A stretch of 64,000 nucleotides of DNA from Enterococcus sp. 4G2_DIV0659 (GCF_002140715.2 NZ_NGLE02000001.1:987001-1051000), one strand, 5' to 3'. Counted from the stretch's first letter, positions 17,490 to 27,584 are shown. Numbers and translations: made by a program. The notes: generated by a model not told the origin, from the letters alone.

Positions 17490-18149
17490 TTATTTTTCTA
17501 AATATGCTGGAACTTGTGTTAGGCTTTCAAAAATTTCTAGTGTTTTGTTTTTGATTTCTTTTGTTGGTGGTAATAAGTCTGGTATCATAATCACTGGAAT
17601 ACCAGCAGCTTGTGCAGCGGTCACCCCATGAAAAGAATCTTCAAAAATCAATGTATTTTCCGCTTGTGTTCCAAGAAACGCTAAACCTTTTTTAAAAATT
17701 TCTGGATCAGGTTTTGCTCGAGTGACATCTTCTGCTGAAACAATCCCAGCAAAACGGTCTTTGATTCCTGCTCCATCTAGCAAAAGTTCGATGGCTGGTC
17801 GAACGTTACTTGATGCAACGATTCTTGGAATCTCTTGCTGATCAAGAAAATCTAATAATTCCAGAACGCCTTCTTTTAAAGGGACTTGTCCAGATTCAAA
17901 TACTTGATACGTATCTTCATAAGAACGTTGAATAAATTCTTCCACTTTTTCCTTACCAAACGCTTGAAAGATTCGATGATAATTTTCTTGCACTTCTTCA
18001 TCTGATACACCTAAAAATTGTAAATACAATTCTTTACTATACGGAAACCCCATAGCATCTGCTATTTTTTGTGCTGACTGATAATAAATCAATTCAGTAT
18101 CAAATAATAACCCATCCATATCAAAAATGACTCCATTAATCGTATTCAT
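17490..18149 (-). CDS. HAD-superfamily hydrolase, beta-phosphoglucomutase-like subfamily
   Basis: A 219-residue HAD protein with motif I DMDGLLFDTE (Asp nucleophile and acid), helical cap residues about 15-85, motif II VASSNV, motif III Lys in RAKPDPEIF and motif IV FEDSFHGV. This pattern is that of the beta-PGM/YcjU/sugar-phosphatase group. The substrate is not predictable. The ribosome site GAGGAGGAAATA supports the ATG at 18149. Directly upstream lies a copy of the multi-helix intergenic repeat (18174-18250), so the gene may have a structured leader, and folC lies beyond it on the same strand. Confidence 0.85.
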   Translation of the reverse strand: MNTINGVIFDMDGLLFDTELIYYQSAQKIADAMGFPYSKELYLQFLGVSDEEVQENYHRIFQAFGKEKVEEFIQRSYEDTYQVFESGQVPLKEGVLELLDFLDQQEIPRIVASSNVRPAIELLLDGAGIKDRFAGIVSAEDVTRAKPDPEIFKKGLAFLGTQAENTLIFEDSFHGVTAAQAAGIPVIMIPDLLPPTKEIKNKTLEIFESLTQVPAYLEK

Positions 18150-18173
18150 TATTTCCTCCTCATTTAATTGTTT

Positions 18174-18250
18174 AACCTTGAAGAAAAATAGGGAAATTTG
18201 AAAGCAGCGCTTTTGGCTGCATTTACAGTTTATCTTTTTTCTGAAAGGTT
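18174..18250 (-). repeat. Structured intergenic repeat, single copy
   Basis: A long imperfect hairpin lies between folC and the HAD gene. Nested helices in + strand coordinates are AACCTT (18174-18179)/AAGGTT (18245-18250), GAAAAA (18183-18188)/TTTTTC (18236-18241) and GCAGC (18204-18208)/GCTGC (18216-18220), with the 7-nt loop GCTTTTG. Its architecture, loop and flanking words (CTTGAA, AATAGG, ATCTTTTT, GAAAGG) match the tandem copies at 42823-43046 and more distantly 35821-36012. Pairing partners differ by compensatory changes. Confidence 0.7.
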
Positions 18251-18266
18251 CGCTCGTAAAGCAACG

Positions 18267-19568
18267 TTATAACTTTAATAATAATTCCCTTACTTGTGAA
18301 ACAAAGTAAAGGGAGCCTGTCACCAAAAGAAGATCATCCGTTGACATTTTTTCCAACACTTCCCCTAAACCAAATTGCCACAATGAAACGATTTCGGTTT
18401 TTTCATCCTCAAAATGCTCCAAATTCGTCAAGTCCAGGGCACCAGGATAATCAAATGTACTTAGGTATAAATGGACATTCGGCAGTTGTTTCAATATACC
18501 AACCATCTGCTCCACATCTTTCGTTGCCAATGCTGAAAATAGAATATTGATTTCTCTATTTGGAAACTCTTTTTTTATATTTTCTGCTAATCGATACATC
18601 GCATGATCATTATGTGCGCCATCTAAAATAATCAATGGTTCTTCACTAATTCTTTCCATACGTGCTGGCCACTTCGCTTTGGTTAATCCTTGATAAATAT
18701 CTCGATCTGAATAGTTGATTTGATTCAACTGACAATAACGATAAAACAATTCAATCGCTACCGCGGCATTTTCCACTTGATGACGGCCTAATAATGGAAC
18801 TTTTACATTTGGTACTCTTCCTGCCTCTCCATAAAAATGGAAGACTTCTCCCCAATTTTTATCTGGATGTAGGTATTCTGATTTATAGTCGTAAGCGTAA
18901 CGGTAGATTTTACTGTGTTTTTTCCTAGCTACTTCAGCAATTACATCAAAGGCAACTTCTTCAATATTTCCTGTGACAACAGGCACCCCCTCTTTAATAA
19001 TGCCTGCCTTTTGAAAAGCAATCTTTTCAAGAGTATCACCTAATATCTCAGTGTGATCCTTACCAATTGTAGTGATGGCTGTCAACATGGGTTTCACTAC
19101 ATTTGTACTGTCCAGTAATCCACCTAAGCCAACTTCTACAATCGCTATGTCTACTTGCTCTTCAAGCAAATAGTCAAGAGCCATCACCGTTAGGGTTTCA
19201 AACTCAGTAATTCCCGCACTTTTTGGCTGTTGATCCATTTTTTTGACCAATTCTTGGTATTTTTCAACGTATTGAACAATGTGATCATCTGAAATCCCTT
19301 GTCCATTAATCGCTATCCGTTCATTAAAATGTTCGATGTACGGAGAGGTAAATGTGCCCACTTTCAAGCCAAGCTCTTCTAACATACATCTTAGATACGT
19401 CACCGTAGAGCCTTTTCCATTGGTTCCTGCAACATGGATCGTTGGAACTTTATCTTCTGGATGATCCACCCGTTTTAATAATTCTTCTACTCGATCCAGC
19501 CCTGGTCTAGAACCAAAAGGCAGCCGACTATGAATCCATTCAATTGCTTCATCAATTGTCAATGACAT
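18267..19568 (-). CDS. folC: Bifunctional folylpolyglutamate/dihydrofolate synthase
   Basis: FolC adds glutamate to dihydropteroate or to folates in the cytoplasm. The 433-residue protein carries the P-loop HVAGTNGKGSTV near residue 45, the FTSPYIEHFNERIAI loop, the omega-loop region around ITEFETLTVMALDYL, and GLGGLLDSTNVV. TTIGKDHTEILG and AGIIKEGVPVV follow, then C-terminal domain LLGRHQVENAAVAIEL and ILDGAHN. AGGAGTTGAGAGC precedes the ATG. It lies upstream of a HAD gene with a structured repeat between them. The valS-folC neighbourhood is interrupted here by + strand genes. Confidence 0.93.
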   Translation of the reverse strand: MSLTIDEAIEWIHSRLPFGSRPGLDRVEELLKRVDHPEDKVPTIHVAGTNGKGSTVTYLRCMLEELGLKVGTFTSPYIEHFNERIAINGQGISDDHIVQYVEKYQELVKKMDQQPKSAGITEFETLTVMALDYLLEEQVDIAIVEVGLGGLLDSTNVVKPMLTAITTIGKDHTEILGDTLEKIAFQKAGIIKEGVPVVTGNIEEVAFDVIAEVARKKHSKIYRYAYDYKSEYLHPDKNWGEVFHFYGEAGRVPNVKVPLLGRHQVENAAVAIELFYRYCQLNQINYSDRDIYQGLTKAKWPARMERISEEPLIILDGAHNDHAMYRLAENIKKEFPNREINILFSALATKDVEQMVGILKQLPNVHLYLSTFDYPGALDLTNLEHFEDEKTEIVSLWQFGLGEVLEKMSTDDLLLVTGSLYFVSQVRELLLKL

Positions 19569-19919
19569 GCTCTCAACTCCTCGCTTCTTTAATTATATCG
19601 AAAGCCGACACTCTTTTCACTAATTTAGGGCTTAAAATAATAGAAAGCTAGATTTTATAAAAAAGTGGTAAAGAAATAACAGAAATACTTGAATACATTT
19701 CAAGTATGTTAAAATAAATAAGACTAAATGTACTAGGAGAGCCTAGCATCTTTTTTGCACCAATCCAAAGTCTCGTGATAGACTAGAACCTTGGGAATAC
19801 ATTTATCATAAATTACTTTATAAATAATGTTGCAGGTAGTTCGTTTGATTTTACACAATTGATTGAACCTTTATCCTAAAGCAGTTATAAATTATTAGAA
19901 TAGAGGAGCAGTAAAACAT
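19569..19919 (+). promoter_or_regulatory. Intergenic region and probable structured leader of yfhO
   Basis: A TG-T-TAAAAT extended -10 (TAAAAT at 19710-19715) could start a leader of about 200 nt. It contains CTAGG-AGAG-CCTAG (19733-19746) followed by TTTTTT (19751-19756), which looks like a short terminator. A nested stem follows: CCAA (19765-19768)/TTGG (19791-19794) around AGTCT-CGTGAT-AGACT (19769-19784). I do not recognise a known riboswitch. The rest is AT-rich with no coding signal. Confidence 0.4.
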
Positions 19920-22481
19920 ATGTCAAAAATAAAAAATAACTTCTTAACCGGTGGGAGCTTTTTATTACCTTTCCTGTTATTGATCATCTTGTGGTCTATC
20001 TTGGGATTAGCCCCATTTGGAAACAATACACTTTTAGTGAGTGATTTAGGATCACAATATATGCCTTTTTTAAGTGCTTTTAAACAATTTTTTCAAACTG
20101 GAAATCATTCACTGTATTCTTTCTCGGATGCTCTTGGCGGCACTATTTTACCGCTAAGTGCGTATTACTTGTTGAGTCCGTTTAATTTTCTCGTGTTGCT
20201 CTTTTCTTATGAGCAGCTTCCGATTGCTATCTTATTAATTATTACACTTAAAATTGCTTTTATGGGCACTTCTATGTACTATTATCTTCAAAAAACCTAT
20301 CGTGAAACGACTGTTTATACGTTACTTTTTTCCACCTCGTATAGTTTTTGCGGTTTTGTTACAATTTATGCGTTGAATTTTATGTGGCTGGATGCATTGA
20401 TTTTACTGCCTTTATTGGTGTTAGGGATTCAACGTTTATGGGATCATAAAAAATATGGGCTTTATTCCCTCGTATTATTTTTCGCAATTGTGACTAACTA
20501 CTATATGGGGTATATGCTTTGTATTTTTGCCGTGTTCTATAGTTTTTATTGGTATTATCAACAAACGCTGTCTACTGATAAAAAAGGAGTCTGGCACTTT
20601 ATTAAAGAAGGACGATTGTTTTTCGTTGCTTCTTTTTTAACCGGAATTAGCACTAGTTTTATCCTAATCCCAGCAATCGAAGGGATGTTGGCAACAAAGA
20701 AAACAAGCTTTGATCTAGACACTTTCTTACCATTGCCTAAATTTGGTTTAAACTTTTTTTCTCAGTTAGGAATTGGCAGTGTCAATTTTGAGCTACGACT
20801 GGAACATCTGCCAATTATTTTTTCTGGTTTGTTAATGGTCTTACTTTTTATCACTTATTTTCAATTGTCAGTTATTCCTAGAAAAGAAAAATGGAATACC
20901 TTGGTTTTAATTGGTCTAATTTTCTTGAGTTTCTGGTTGGAAATGGTTAATACGGTTTGGCACATGTTTCAAAGTCCTGCAGGCTTTCCTTATAGAAATA
21001 GCTTTATTTTTAGTTTTTTGGTTATTAAATTCGCGTATGAGGCTTTTATTAAGTTAAAACAAGGCGCCACATTAAAAGTGTTTGTTCCAACTATTTTTTC
21101 TATGTTGCTACTGGTAGGCTATCTTTCTTTGCGTTTTTCAAAAGAGAAAGACTTTCTGCTATCTAATATTTATCTTTTTATTAGTTTACTGGGCATTTGG
21201 CTCATCTATTGTTTGATTGTTTTAGGGCAAAAATCATTGGGGCTGAAAAGGCATGTGCTGTATTCATTATTGTTTTTGTTTGTTTGCTCAGAGTTGATTT
21301 TTAATTTTTGGATCAGCTTAAAAGAGATTCCTTTTGGCAACCAAGAGAAATTTGCCGCGACTTATCAAGCACAAGACAAGGTTATTTCTGAATTAAACGA
21401 AGAGCAATCTGATTTATTCCGACTGAAACAGACCATTGATTCCCGTACTGCTGGTTATAACGAACAAAATAACGGCTACAATAATGCACTTTTATATGGC
21501 TATGCTGGGGTTTCTAGCTATACCTCTACTTTAGATGCTAAAATGCAAGATACCTTGACAGCATTAGGGTTATACAAAAAAAATGATCGTAGAATTGCTT
21601 ATGTAGATGAATTTAAAGTCATTAATTTACTTTTAAACGTGGCCTATCAAATCACGCCAGAACATAAGGAAAAACAGCAAATCATAGCAACCGAACCTTC
21701 TACAAATGTCTACAAAAATCCAGAAGCAATCGGTATGGGCTTTCTCGTCCCGCAAGGTTTTCGTGCAATCAAATTAGAAAAAGAGCAACCGTTAAAAAAT
21801 CAAGAAATGATTTTGCAAACTATCCAGCAAAAAGATACAAGTTACTTTAAAGAAACACGGGAATTAAAATGGACTGCTTTGTCTGAAAATCAGTATACTG
21901 TCACCACAAAAACCACTTCTGACGGTGAATTATATCTCTATGCTCCCGAAATTGATTGGCAAAAAATGACTTCCTTTACGGTAAATGGAAAAAAAATTCA
22001 GCCTTCTGTCTATATTGCTACGAATCAATTATTTAACCTTGGTTACTTCAAGAAAGATGAAACCATCCAATTACAGTTTGATTCAGAAAAAGAGTTAGAA
22101 GATAAGAATATGGAAGTAAAAACATTGCAACAAGATCTATTTGATTCTTTCATTGCCAAACAGAAGTCACAGGCTATTCAACTAAATAAACAAGGTTCAA
22201 GAACTTTAACTGGTGAAATCACTGTTACAGATTCTAACCACACTCTCCTGTATTTAGCTATTCCCTATGATAAAAATTGGCAAATCACAGTTGATGGGAA
22301 GAAAATTGCCGCCAAACGTATTTTAGGCAATTTCATAGGCATTGAACTGCCGATTGGAAAACATCAAGTTGCTATGAATTATCAGCCTAAAAATTTCTTT
22401 ATAGGTAGTTTAATTAGCATTTCTGTTCTTTTGGGCGTATCATTTTATCAATTAATAAAACGAAAATCAAAGCAACAATGA
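19920..22481 (+). CDS. YfhO family multi-pass membrane protein (GT-C-like)
   Basis: An 853-residue membrane protein of the YfhO family. About 12-13 transmembrane helices fill residues 12-465, with the family's LLVSDLGSQYMPFL motif in the first extracytoplasmic loop and SLYSFSDALGGTILPLSAYYLLSPFN after it. A large extracellular domain (about 470-815) with FTVNGKKIQP and ITVDGKKI repeats and a final TM helix at about 825-845 complete it. Bacillus YfhO proteins glycosylate lipoteichoic acid or related polymers using a lipid-linked sugar. The role here is inferred by family. The downstream TVP38 gene starts 15 bp after the stop, so they form an operon. Confidence 0.85.
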   Translation: MSKIKNNFLTGGSFLLPFLLLIILWSILGLAPFGNNTLLVSDLGSQYMPFLSAFKQFFQTGNHSLYSFSDALGGTILPLSAYYLLSPFNFLVLLFSYEQLPIAILLIITLKIAFMGTSMYYYLQKTYRETTVYTLLFSTSYSFCGFVTIYALNFMWLDALILLPLLVLGIQRLWDHKKYGLYSLVLFFAIVTNYYMGYMLCIFAVFYSFYWYYQQTLSTDKKGVWHFIKEGRLFFVASFLTGISTSFILIPAIEGMLATKKTSFDLDTFLPLPKFGLNFFSQLGIGSVNFELRLEHLPIIFSGLLMVLLFITYFQLSVIPRKEKWNTLVLIGLIFLSFWLEMVNTVWHMFQSPAGFPYRNSFIFSFLVIKFAYEAFIKLKQGATLKVFVPTIFSMLLLVGYLSLRFSKEKDFLLSNIYLFISLLGIWLIYCLIVLGQKSLGLKRHVLYSLLFLFVCSELIFNFWISLKEIPFGNQEKFAATYQAQDKVISELNEEQSDLFRLKQTIDSRTAGYNEQNNGYNNALLYGYAGVSSYTSTLDAKMQDTLTALGLYKKNDRRIAYVDEFKVINLLLNVAYQITPEHKEKQQIIATEPSTNVYKNPEAIGMGFLVPQGFRAIKLEKEQPLKNQEMILQTIQQKDTSYFKETRELKWTALSENQYTVTTKTTSDGELYLYAPEIDWQKMTSFTVNGKKIQPSVYIATNQLFNLGYFKKDETIQLQFDSEKELEDKNMEVKTLQQDLFDSFIAKQKSQAIQLNKQGSRTLTGEITVTDSNHTLLYLAIPYDKNWQITVDGKKIAAKRILGNFIGIELPIGKHQVAMNYQPKNFFIGSLISISVLLGVSFYQLIKRKSKQQ

Positions 22482-22496
22482 GAGGAAATAACAGCC

Positions 22497-23090
22497 ATGG
22501 GGAGGACTATTCTTAAAAGAATTATCTATGTATTGCCAATTATAGGAGTGATTTGTTTTACAGGTTTAGTGATTTATGGTTATTCTAAAGGTATTTTCCA
22601 TTCTGTTCAGTCGTTACAGGATTTTATTAAACAATTTGGCGAGTTTGCCATACTGATATTTATTTTTTTGCAAATGCTTCAAGTCATTGTGCCGATTCTT
22701 CCTGGGGGAATTTCCACGGTTGTCGGCATGTTGATGTTCGGTAATATACAAGGGTTACTTTATAGTTATGTTGGTTTGATTATCGGTGAAATCATTGTAT
22801 ACTGGTTAGCTCGTCATTATGGAAAATCCTTTGCTCGGCTTATTTTAACTAAAAAACGATACTTGAAATTTGAAAAAATGTTGGATAGACCTCAAAAAGG
22901 AATCAAAAAATTAATGATTGTTACTTTGTTGGTTCCTTTTGCACCAGATGATTTAGTCTGTTTGGTCGCTGGTCTTGCAGATTTACCTTTTAAAGAATAT
23001 ATGAAGATTTTGCTTATTTTTAAATTTTGGTCTGTTGGAACGTATGGGTATGCATTAGTGTTTTTGTTTCATCGGATTTTGATTGGTTGA
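22497..23090 (+). CDS. TVP38/TMEM64 (DedA-like) membrane protein
   Basis: A 197-residue inner-membrane protein with about five TM segments. The SNARE-associated/VTT domain shows VPILPGGISTVVGMLMFG, the GLIIGEIIVYWLARHYGKSFARLI stretch and LLVPFAPDDLVCLVAGLADLPF. Relatives are linked to lipid or undecaprenyl-phosphate scrambling, so pairing with the YfhO glycosyltransferase could mean a shared lipid-linked sugar pathway (inference). The ribosome site GAGAGG is about 9 nt before the ATG. A terminator follows the stop. Confidence 0.85.
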   Translation: MGRTILKRIIYVLPIIGVICFTGLVIYGYSKGIFHSVQSLQDFIKQFGEFAILIFIFLQMLQVIVPILPGGISTVVGMLMFGNIQGLLYSYVGLIIGEIIVYWLARHYGKSFARLILTKKRYLKFEKMLDRPQKGIKKLMIVTLLVPFAPDDLVCLVAGLADLPFKEYMKILLIFKFWSVGTYGYALVFLFHRILIG

Positions 23091-23104
23091 TGCAATAAAA
23101 ATGA

Positions 23105-23158
23105 AAAGGTGGAGTAATAATCAGGTGAAAATTTGATTATTATTACTCTACCTTTTTT
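23105..23158 (+). terminator. Terminator after the yfhO operon
   Basis: A stem of about 19 bp (AAAGGTGGAGTAATAATCA and complement with one mismatch) encloses a 10-nt loop and is followed by TTTTTT. Confidence 0.88.
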
Positions 23159-23229
23159 AGGTATTCTTTCACCAAAGTTAAATGAAATGATATATTTTAT
23201 ATCCAATAAAAAAGAAAAAGGTTGTATAT

Positions 23230-23946
23230 TTGGTAGCGTCGCTAGGAGTTTTAGGGATATTTATTCTGGGATTTGCTTTTCATTCAGAAGCATCTGAACT
23301 AACTGATATTCCATTAACAGATAAACACATGGTGGAAGTCGCAAAAAATATTAATGAAAACTATGATACATCAAACATGACAACAGAAGAATTAGATAAA
23401 CTCACGATTCAGTTATTAATTGAACAAAGTAGAATACGAGCTTCAAATGTATTCGGTATTTCTTTAAATTCAAAAGAAAAGGAATTAGCAAAACAATATC
23501 CATCTCAAGCTGTCAATTGTTTTTTTATGCAGATATGGCAAGTAATGCAGCAAGTAAAACCTTTAAAATCAAAACTGCAGATTGGGACGGATCAGATGGC
23601 AATGCGATGCAGCATTTCTACTGGAACATGTTAATGACTAATAGATATGGTACTGCTGTGGCTGATAGATGGGCTTCTGCTCATGAAGCTCATGGTTTCA
23701 ATGATATTCACACGAGAATGGATTTAGCTAATAATTCTGAGTGAAGATGCTATTTTATTGACTACTATTACAGAAATAAAAGAAAAAGATTCTATTCAGG
23801 TTGTGTATAAAAGACCTTTGCCTAAAGAAGGAAATTTATTACTACTCTATGAAACTAAAAATGGCGAGCTGAAAGAAACATATGCCGGTTACTTTCAAAA
23901 AGGAATTCGTAGAAGCAGAATACAATTTAATTTGGAGACAAAATAG
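23230..23946 (+). pseudogene. Decayed secreted protein gene with DUF6973-like domain
   Basis: Three fragments of one former gene are visible. From TTG 23230 a hydrophobic signal-like stretch (SLGVLGIFILGFAF) and a mature region run to about 23515. The frame then shifts by loss of one T in the T7 run at 23520-23526, and the conserved part DMASNAASKTF...GNAMQHFYWNMLMTNRYGTAVADRWASAHEAHG continues in another frame. At about 23740 this frame stops, and a third part (LSEDAILLTTITEIKE...) resumes in the first frame, consistent with an internal deletion. The His-rich core resembles DUF6973 proteins (weak family call). No ATG and only a weak ribosome site exist, so it is probably not expressed. Confidence 0.75.
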
Positions 23947-23972
23947 TAGTGGTTTAAATAACAATCACCAAT

Positions 23973-24024
23973 AAAAAGATACCTCAATAATCAGGTAATC
24001 CTTTGATTATTGAGGTATTTTTCT
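23973..24024 (-). terminator. Bidirectional terminator between valS and the pseudogene
   Basis: The arms ATACCTCAATAATCA and TGATTATTGAGGTAT with a 10-nt loop are flanked by A-runs and T-runs on either side, so it serves valS on the minus strand and the pseudogene on the plus strand. Confidence 0.88.
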
Positions 24025-24031
24025 TTTATTC

Positions 24032-26677
24032 TTATTTCACTGTACGAAGTTGTGCGATTCGTTCTTTCACAACCACTTGTTTTTCTAAATAACCTTTTTC
24101 TTTCGCTTTTTCAGCCTCAACAACGTCGTCTGGTGCATTGGAAACAAAGCGTTCATTTGCTAATTTTCCTTGTACGCGTTTGACTTCTTGGGTCCATTTA
24201 TCTAATTCTTTCTCTAAACGGGCAATTTCTTCTTCTACATTGATTAAACCTGCTAAAGGTAAATATAACTCTGCTCCAGTCAATACCGCTGACATCGCTA
24301 ATTCAGGTGCTGTAATATCACTTGAAATAGTTAACTCTTCTGGATTACAGAAGCGCTCAATGTAATTGGTATTTTCGATCAAGAATTTATCCACTGCTTC
24401 ATCACTGGTTTTAATCAACAGAGTAATTGGTTTTGAAAGTGGTGTGTTCACTTCTGCACGGATATTACGAACTGCACGAATGACTTCTTTTAACACTTCC
24501 ATTCCACGAGCGGCTGTTTCATCTGAAAATTCTTCGTGAACGACAGGGTAGTCAGCCACGACAAGAGAGACACCTTCATGTGGAATATTTTCCCAAATTT
24601 CTTCTGTCACAAATGGCATGATTGGATGCAATAGACGTAAGATTTGGTCTAATGTATACACTAAAATACTACGTGTTGTTTGTTTAGCCGTTTCGTTTTC
24701 TCCGTAAAGAATTTCTTTACTCATTTCGATATACCAGTCACAGAAATCATCCCAGATAAAGTTATACAATTGACGACCCGCTTCACCAAATTCAAAGCGA
24801 TCGAACAACTCTGTCACACGAGCAACCGTTTCATTTAGTCGGGTTAAAATCCAGCGGTCTGCTACAGTTTTCTCTCCACTAAAATCAATATCTTCATAAG
24901 ACATCCCTTCCACGTTCATGATCACAAAACGGCTGGCATTCCAGATTTTATTGATAAAGTTCCAAGACGCATCCATTTTTTCATAGCTGAATCGCATATC
25001 TTGACCTGGTGTAGAGCCATTTGACATGAACCAACGTAACGCATCTGCCCCGTATTTGTCGATCACTTCCATTGGATCGATTCCGTTTCCTAGTGATTTA
25101 CTCATTTTACGACCATCTTCTGCTCTGATCAATCCATGCATCAAGACATTTTTAAATGGTGCTTGTCCAGTAAATTCTAAACTTTGGAACATCATGCGGC
25201 TAACCCAGAAGAAAATAATATCATAGCCTGTTACTAATGTGCTTGTTGGGAAGTAACGCTGATAATCAGGCGCTTCTTCATCTGGCCAACCCATTGTTGA
25301 AAATGGCCATAATGCTGAACTGAACCATGTATCTAATACGTCTGAATCTTGAATCCAGTTTTCTGAATCAGCTGGTGCTTCCATGCCAACATACATTTCG
25401 CCAGTTTCTTTATGATACCATGCTGGAATTTGGTGCCCCCACCATAATTGACGTGAGATAACCCAGTCATGGACATTTTCCATCCAACGTAAGAAGGTTT
25501 GGTTAAAACGTGGTGGATAAAATTCTACTGCATCATCCGTGTCTTGGTTTTTCATCGCTTTTTCAGCTAAAGGTGCCATTTTAACAAACCATTGTGTGGA
25601 TAAACGAGGTTCAACAACAACACCTGTACGCTCTGAGTGACCTACGCTATGATTCATTGTTTCGATTTTGATTAGACGACCCATTTCTTTCAAGTCAGAA
25701 ACAATCAACTTACGTGCAGAGAAACGATCCATGCCTGCGTATTTTCCGGCTAAGTCGTTCATAGAACCATCTTCATTCATTACATTTACGCGAGGTAAAT
25801 CGTGGCGATTCCCCACTTCAAAGTCGTTAGGATCGTGAGCTGGCGTAATTTTTACCACACCTGTTCCAAATTCCATATCTACGTATTCATCAGCAATGAT
25901 TGGAATTTCTTTATCTACTAACGGCAATGTCACTGTTTTACCAATGATTGCTTGATAGCGCTCGTCATCAGGATGAACTGCAATTGCTGTATCTCCTAGC
26001 ATTGTTTCAGGACGAGTCGTTGCGATTTCCACAACGCCTGTTCCATCAGTCAGTGGATAACTCATATGATAAAAGGCACCTTCGATATCTTTGTGGATAA
26101 CTTCGATATCAGATAAGGCGGTTTTCGCTTTGGGATCCCAGTTGATGATGTATTCACCGCGATAAATCAGGTCTTTTTCGTATAAAGAAACGAACACTTT
26201 ACGAACCGCTTGAGATAATCCTTCATCTAAAGTGAAACGTTCACGGCTGTAATCTAAAGAAAGACCCATTTTTGCCCATTGTTCACGAATATGAGAGGCA
26301 TACTCTTCTTTCCAATCCCAGACTTGTTCCACAAATTTTTCACGACCTAAGTCATAACGCGAAATGCCTTGTTCTGCTAGCTTTTCTTCGACTTTTGCTT
26401 GTGTTGCAATCCCCGCATGATCCATTCCTGGAAGCCATAAAGTATCAAAGCCTTGCATTCTTTTTTGACGAATAATCATATCTTGTAAGGTTGTATCCCA
26501 CGCATGTCCTAAATGAAGTTTACCAGTAACATTGGGTGGTGGAATAACGATTGAATAGGGTTTTGCTTCTTTATTGCCGTTTGGTTTAAATAAATCTTGA
26601 TCCAGCCATTTTTGGTAGCGGCCTTGTTCTACTTCTGTTGGCTGATATTTTGTCGGTAGATTTTTTTCTTCTGACAT
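24032..26677 (-). CDS. valS: Valyl-tRNA synthetase
   Basis: Class I aminoacyl-tRNA synthetase charging tRNA-Val. The 881-residue protein has [15 protein letters not shown] (HIGH motif) near residue 50, the CP1 editing domain with [18 protein letters not shown] and [21 protein letters not shown] (KMSKS) near 530, and an anticodon-binding region with [13 protein letters not shown]. The C-terminal coiled coil ([24 protein letters not shown]) is typical of ValRS. AGAAGGAACGTAT precedes the ATG. Expression is controlled by a T-box leader (26804-27050). Confidence 0.97.
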   Translation of the reverse strand: MSEEKNLPTKYQPTEVEQGRYQKWLDQDLFKPNGNKEAKPYSIVIPPPNVTGKLHLGHAWDTTLQDMIIRQKRMQGFDTLWLPGMDHAGIATQAKVEEKLAEQGISRYDLGREKFVEQVWDWKEEYASHIREQWAKMGLSLDYSRERFTLDEGLSQAVRKVFVSLYEKDLIYRGEYIINWDPKAKTALSDIEVIHKDIEGAFYHMSYPLTDGTGVVEIATTRPETMLGDTAIAVHPDDERYQAIIGKTVTLPLVDKEIPIIADEYVDMEFGTGVVKITPAHDPNDFEVGNRHDLPRVNVMNEDGSMNDLAGKYAGMDRFSARKLIVSDLKEMGRLIKIETMNHSVGHSERTGVVVEPRLSTQWFVKMAPLAEKAMKNQDTDDAVEFYPPRFNQTFLRWMENVHDWVISRQLWWGHQIPAWYHKETGEMYVGMEAPADSENWIQDSDVLDTWFSSALWPFSTMGWPDEEAPDYQRYFPTSTLVTGYDIIFFWVSRMMFQSLEFTGQAPFKNVLMHGLIRAEDGRKMSKSLGNGIDPMEVIDKYGADALRWFMSNGSTPGQDMRFSYEKMDASWNFINKIWNASRFVIMNVEGMSYEDIDFSGEKTVADRWILTRLNETVARVTELFDRFEFGEAGRQLYNFIWDDFCDWYIEMSKEILYGENETAKQTTRSILVYTLDQILRLLHPIMPFVTEEIWENIPHEGVSLVVADYPVVHEEFSDETAARGMEVLKEVIRAVRNIRAEVNTPLSKPITLLIKTSDEAVDKFLIENTNYIERFCNPEELTISSDITAPELAMSAVLTGAELYLPLAGLINVEEEIARLEKELDKWTQEVKRVQGKLANERFVSNAPDDVVEAEKAKEKGYLEKQVVVKERIAQLRTVK

Positions 26678-26803
26678 ATACGTTCCTTCTTTCTGATTTT
26701 AATCTAAATGAATGGTGAAGCGACGCACTAAGGTAACAATTCTTCTTATCAGTCGCCCTGTACTGTTCAACATCAGGTTGCTTCACAATCTGTGATGAAC
26801 ATG

Positions 26804-27050
26804 AAAAAAGCCCTAAAATACTTTCGTATTTTAGGGCGTATATACAAATACGCGGTACCACCTAAATTGTGTTTGAAAATGCCAAACACCGCTTCATTCG
26901 TGAGGTAACGATCACTACTCGAATCATTCTACTTCATTCAAATCATTGACTCACAAGCTACCTTCTTACTGGTTATGTAAAAATCTTCCACCAAGTGATT
27001 TTCTCTCTATAACGATGCCAGTAGTACTCCTCTTGATCATGGTCTTTGAT
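26804..27050 (-). promoter_or_regulatory. T-box riboswitch leader of valS
   Basis: On the minus strand the conserved T-box core AGGTGGTACCGCG lies at 26851-26863, and an 11-bp terminator stem GCCCTAAAATA/TATTTTAGGGC with T-run at 26804-26837. The upstream stem I carries AGAGAG, GGTGGAAG and the ACTGG/CCAGT helix. Uncharged tRNA-Val pairs with the specifier codon and the T-box bulge to prevent termination. A GUA triplet in the stem I internal loop (AAGAAGGTAGC) is a plausible valine specifier, but I could not fold it with certainty. Confidence 0.93.
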
Positions 27051-27052
27051 TT

Positions 27053-27081
27053 ATTTTACATTGAAGTGAGCGATAAGTCAA
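27053..27081 (-). promoter_or_regulatory. Promoter of the valS leader
   Basis: On the minus strand TTGACT (27076-27081), 17-bp spacer, TAAAAT (27053-27058). It begins only 12 bp beyond the tpx stop codon. Confidence 0.8.
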
Positions 27082-27092
27082 TTTGAAAAAAA

Positions 27093-27584
27093 TCAACGAA
27101 CTGCTTTTGCGTGTTCTAGAGCAGTAGCATAATCTGGTTCTTCCGCAATCTCTGTAGAAATTGCCTCATAACTAATTTTTCCTTCTTTATCGATCACAAA
27201 AATACTACGAGCTAATCGTCCCATTGCAGGAATGAAAAGACCATATGCTTCGCCAAATGTACCTTCTGTATCATGAAGAATTTCCATATCCACACCTTCA
27301 GCTGCACACCAATTTGCTTGTTCCTCTTTTGTGTTGTTAGATATTGTGATGAAGTTTACGCTTTCAACATTTGCTGCTTCTTGATTGAAATGCTTTGTTT
27401 GTAATGAACAAATTCTCGTATCAATATCTGGTACAACGCTAATCAAAACAGGTGTCCCCGAAAAATCTGATAGTTTTACTACCTCATCTTCTAAATTCTT
27501 TAATGAGAAATCCGGTGCTTGACTTCCTACTTCAGGTTGCACACCGACGATTTCTACTTCTTCGCCTTTTTTTGTTACAATCAT
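27093..27584 (-). CDS. tpx: Thiol peroxidase (atypical 2-Cys peroxiredoxin)
   Basis: Tpx reduces H2O2 and alkyl peroxides using thioredoxin. The 163-residue protein has the peroxidatic cysteine Cys59 in DIDTRICSLQTKHFN and the resolving cysteine Cys93 in NWCAAEG, the Tpx spacing. The usual TPVC is TRIC here. The C-terminal GRLARSIFVIDKEGKI segment is typical. I chose the ATG at 27582-27584 with GAAGGAGGAAAAAAG upstream; the longer reading frame has no ribosome site. It sits between rex and valS, with no obvious terminator before the valS promoter. Confidence 0.92.
   Translation of the reverse strand: MIVTKKGEEVEIVGVQPEVGSQAPDFSLKNLEDEVVKLSDFSGTPVLISVVPDIDTRICSLQTKHFNQEAANVESVNFITISNNTKEEQANWCAAEGVDMEILHDTEGTFGEAYGLFIPAMGRLARSIFVIDKEGKISYEAISTEIAEEPDYATALEHAKAVR

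Noticed and set aside
26586..26861. Open frame across the valS start and T-box
   Set aside because: It runs across the T-box terminator and out of frame with valS; no ribosome site.
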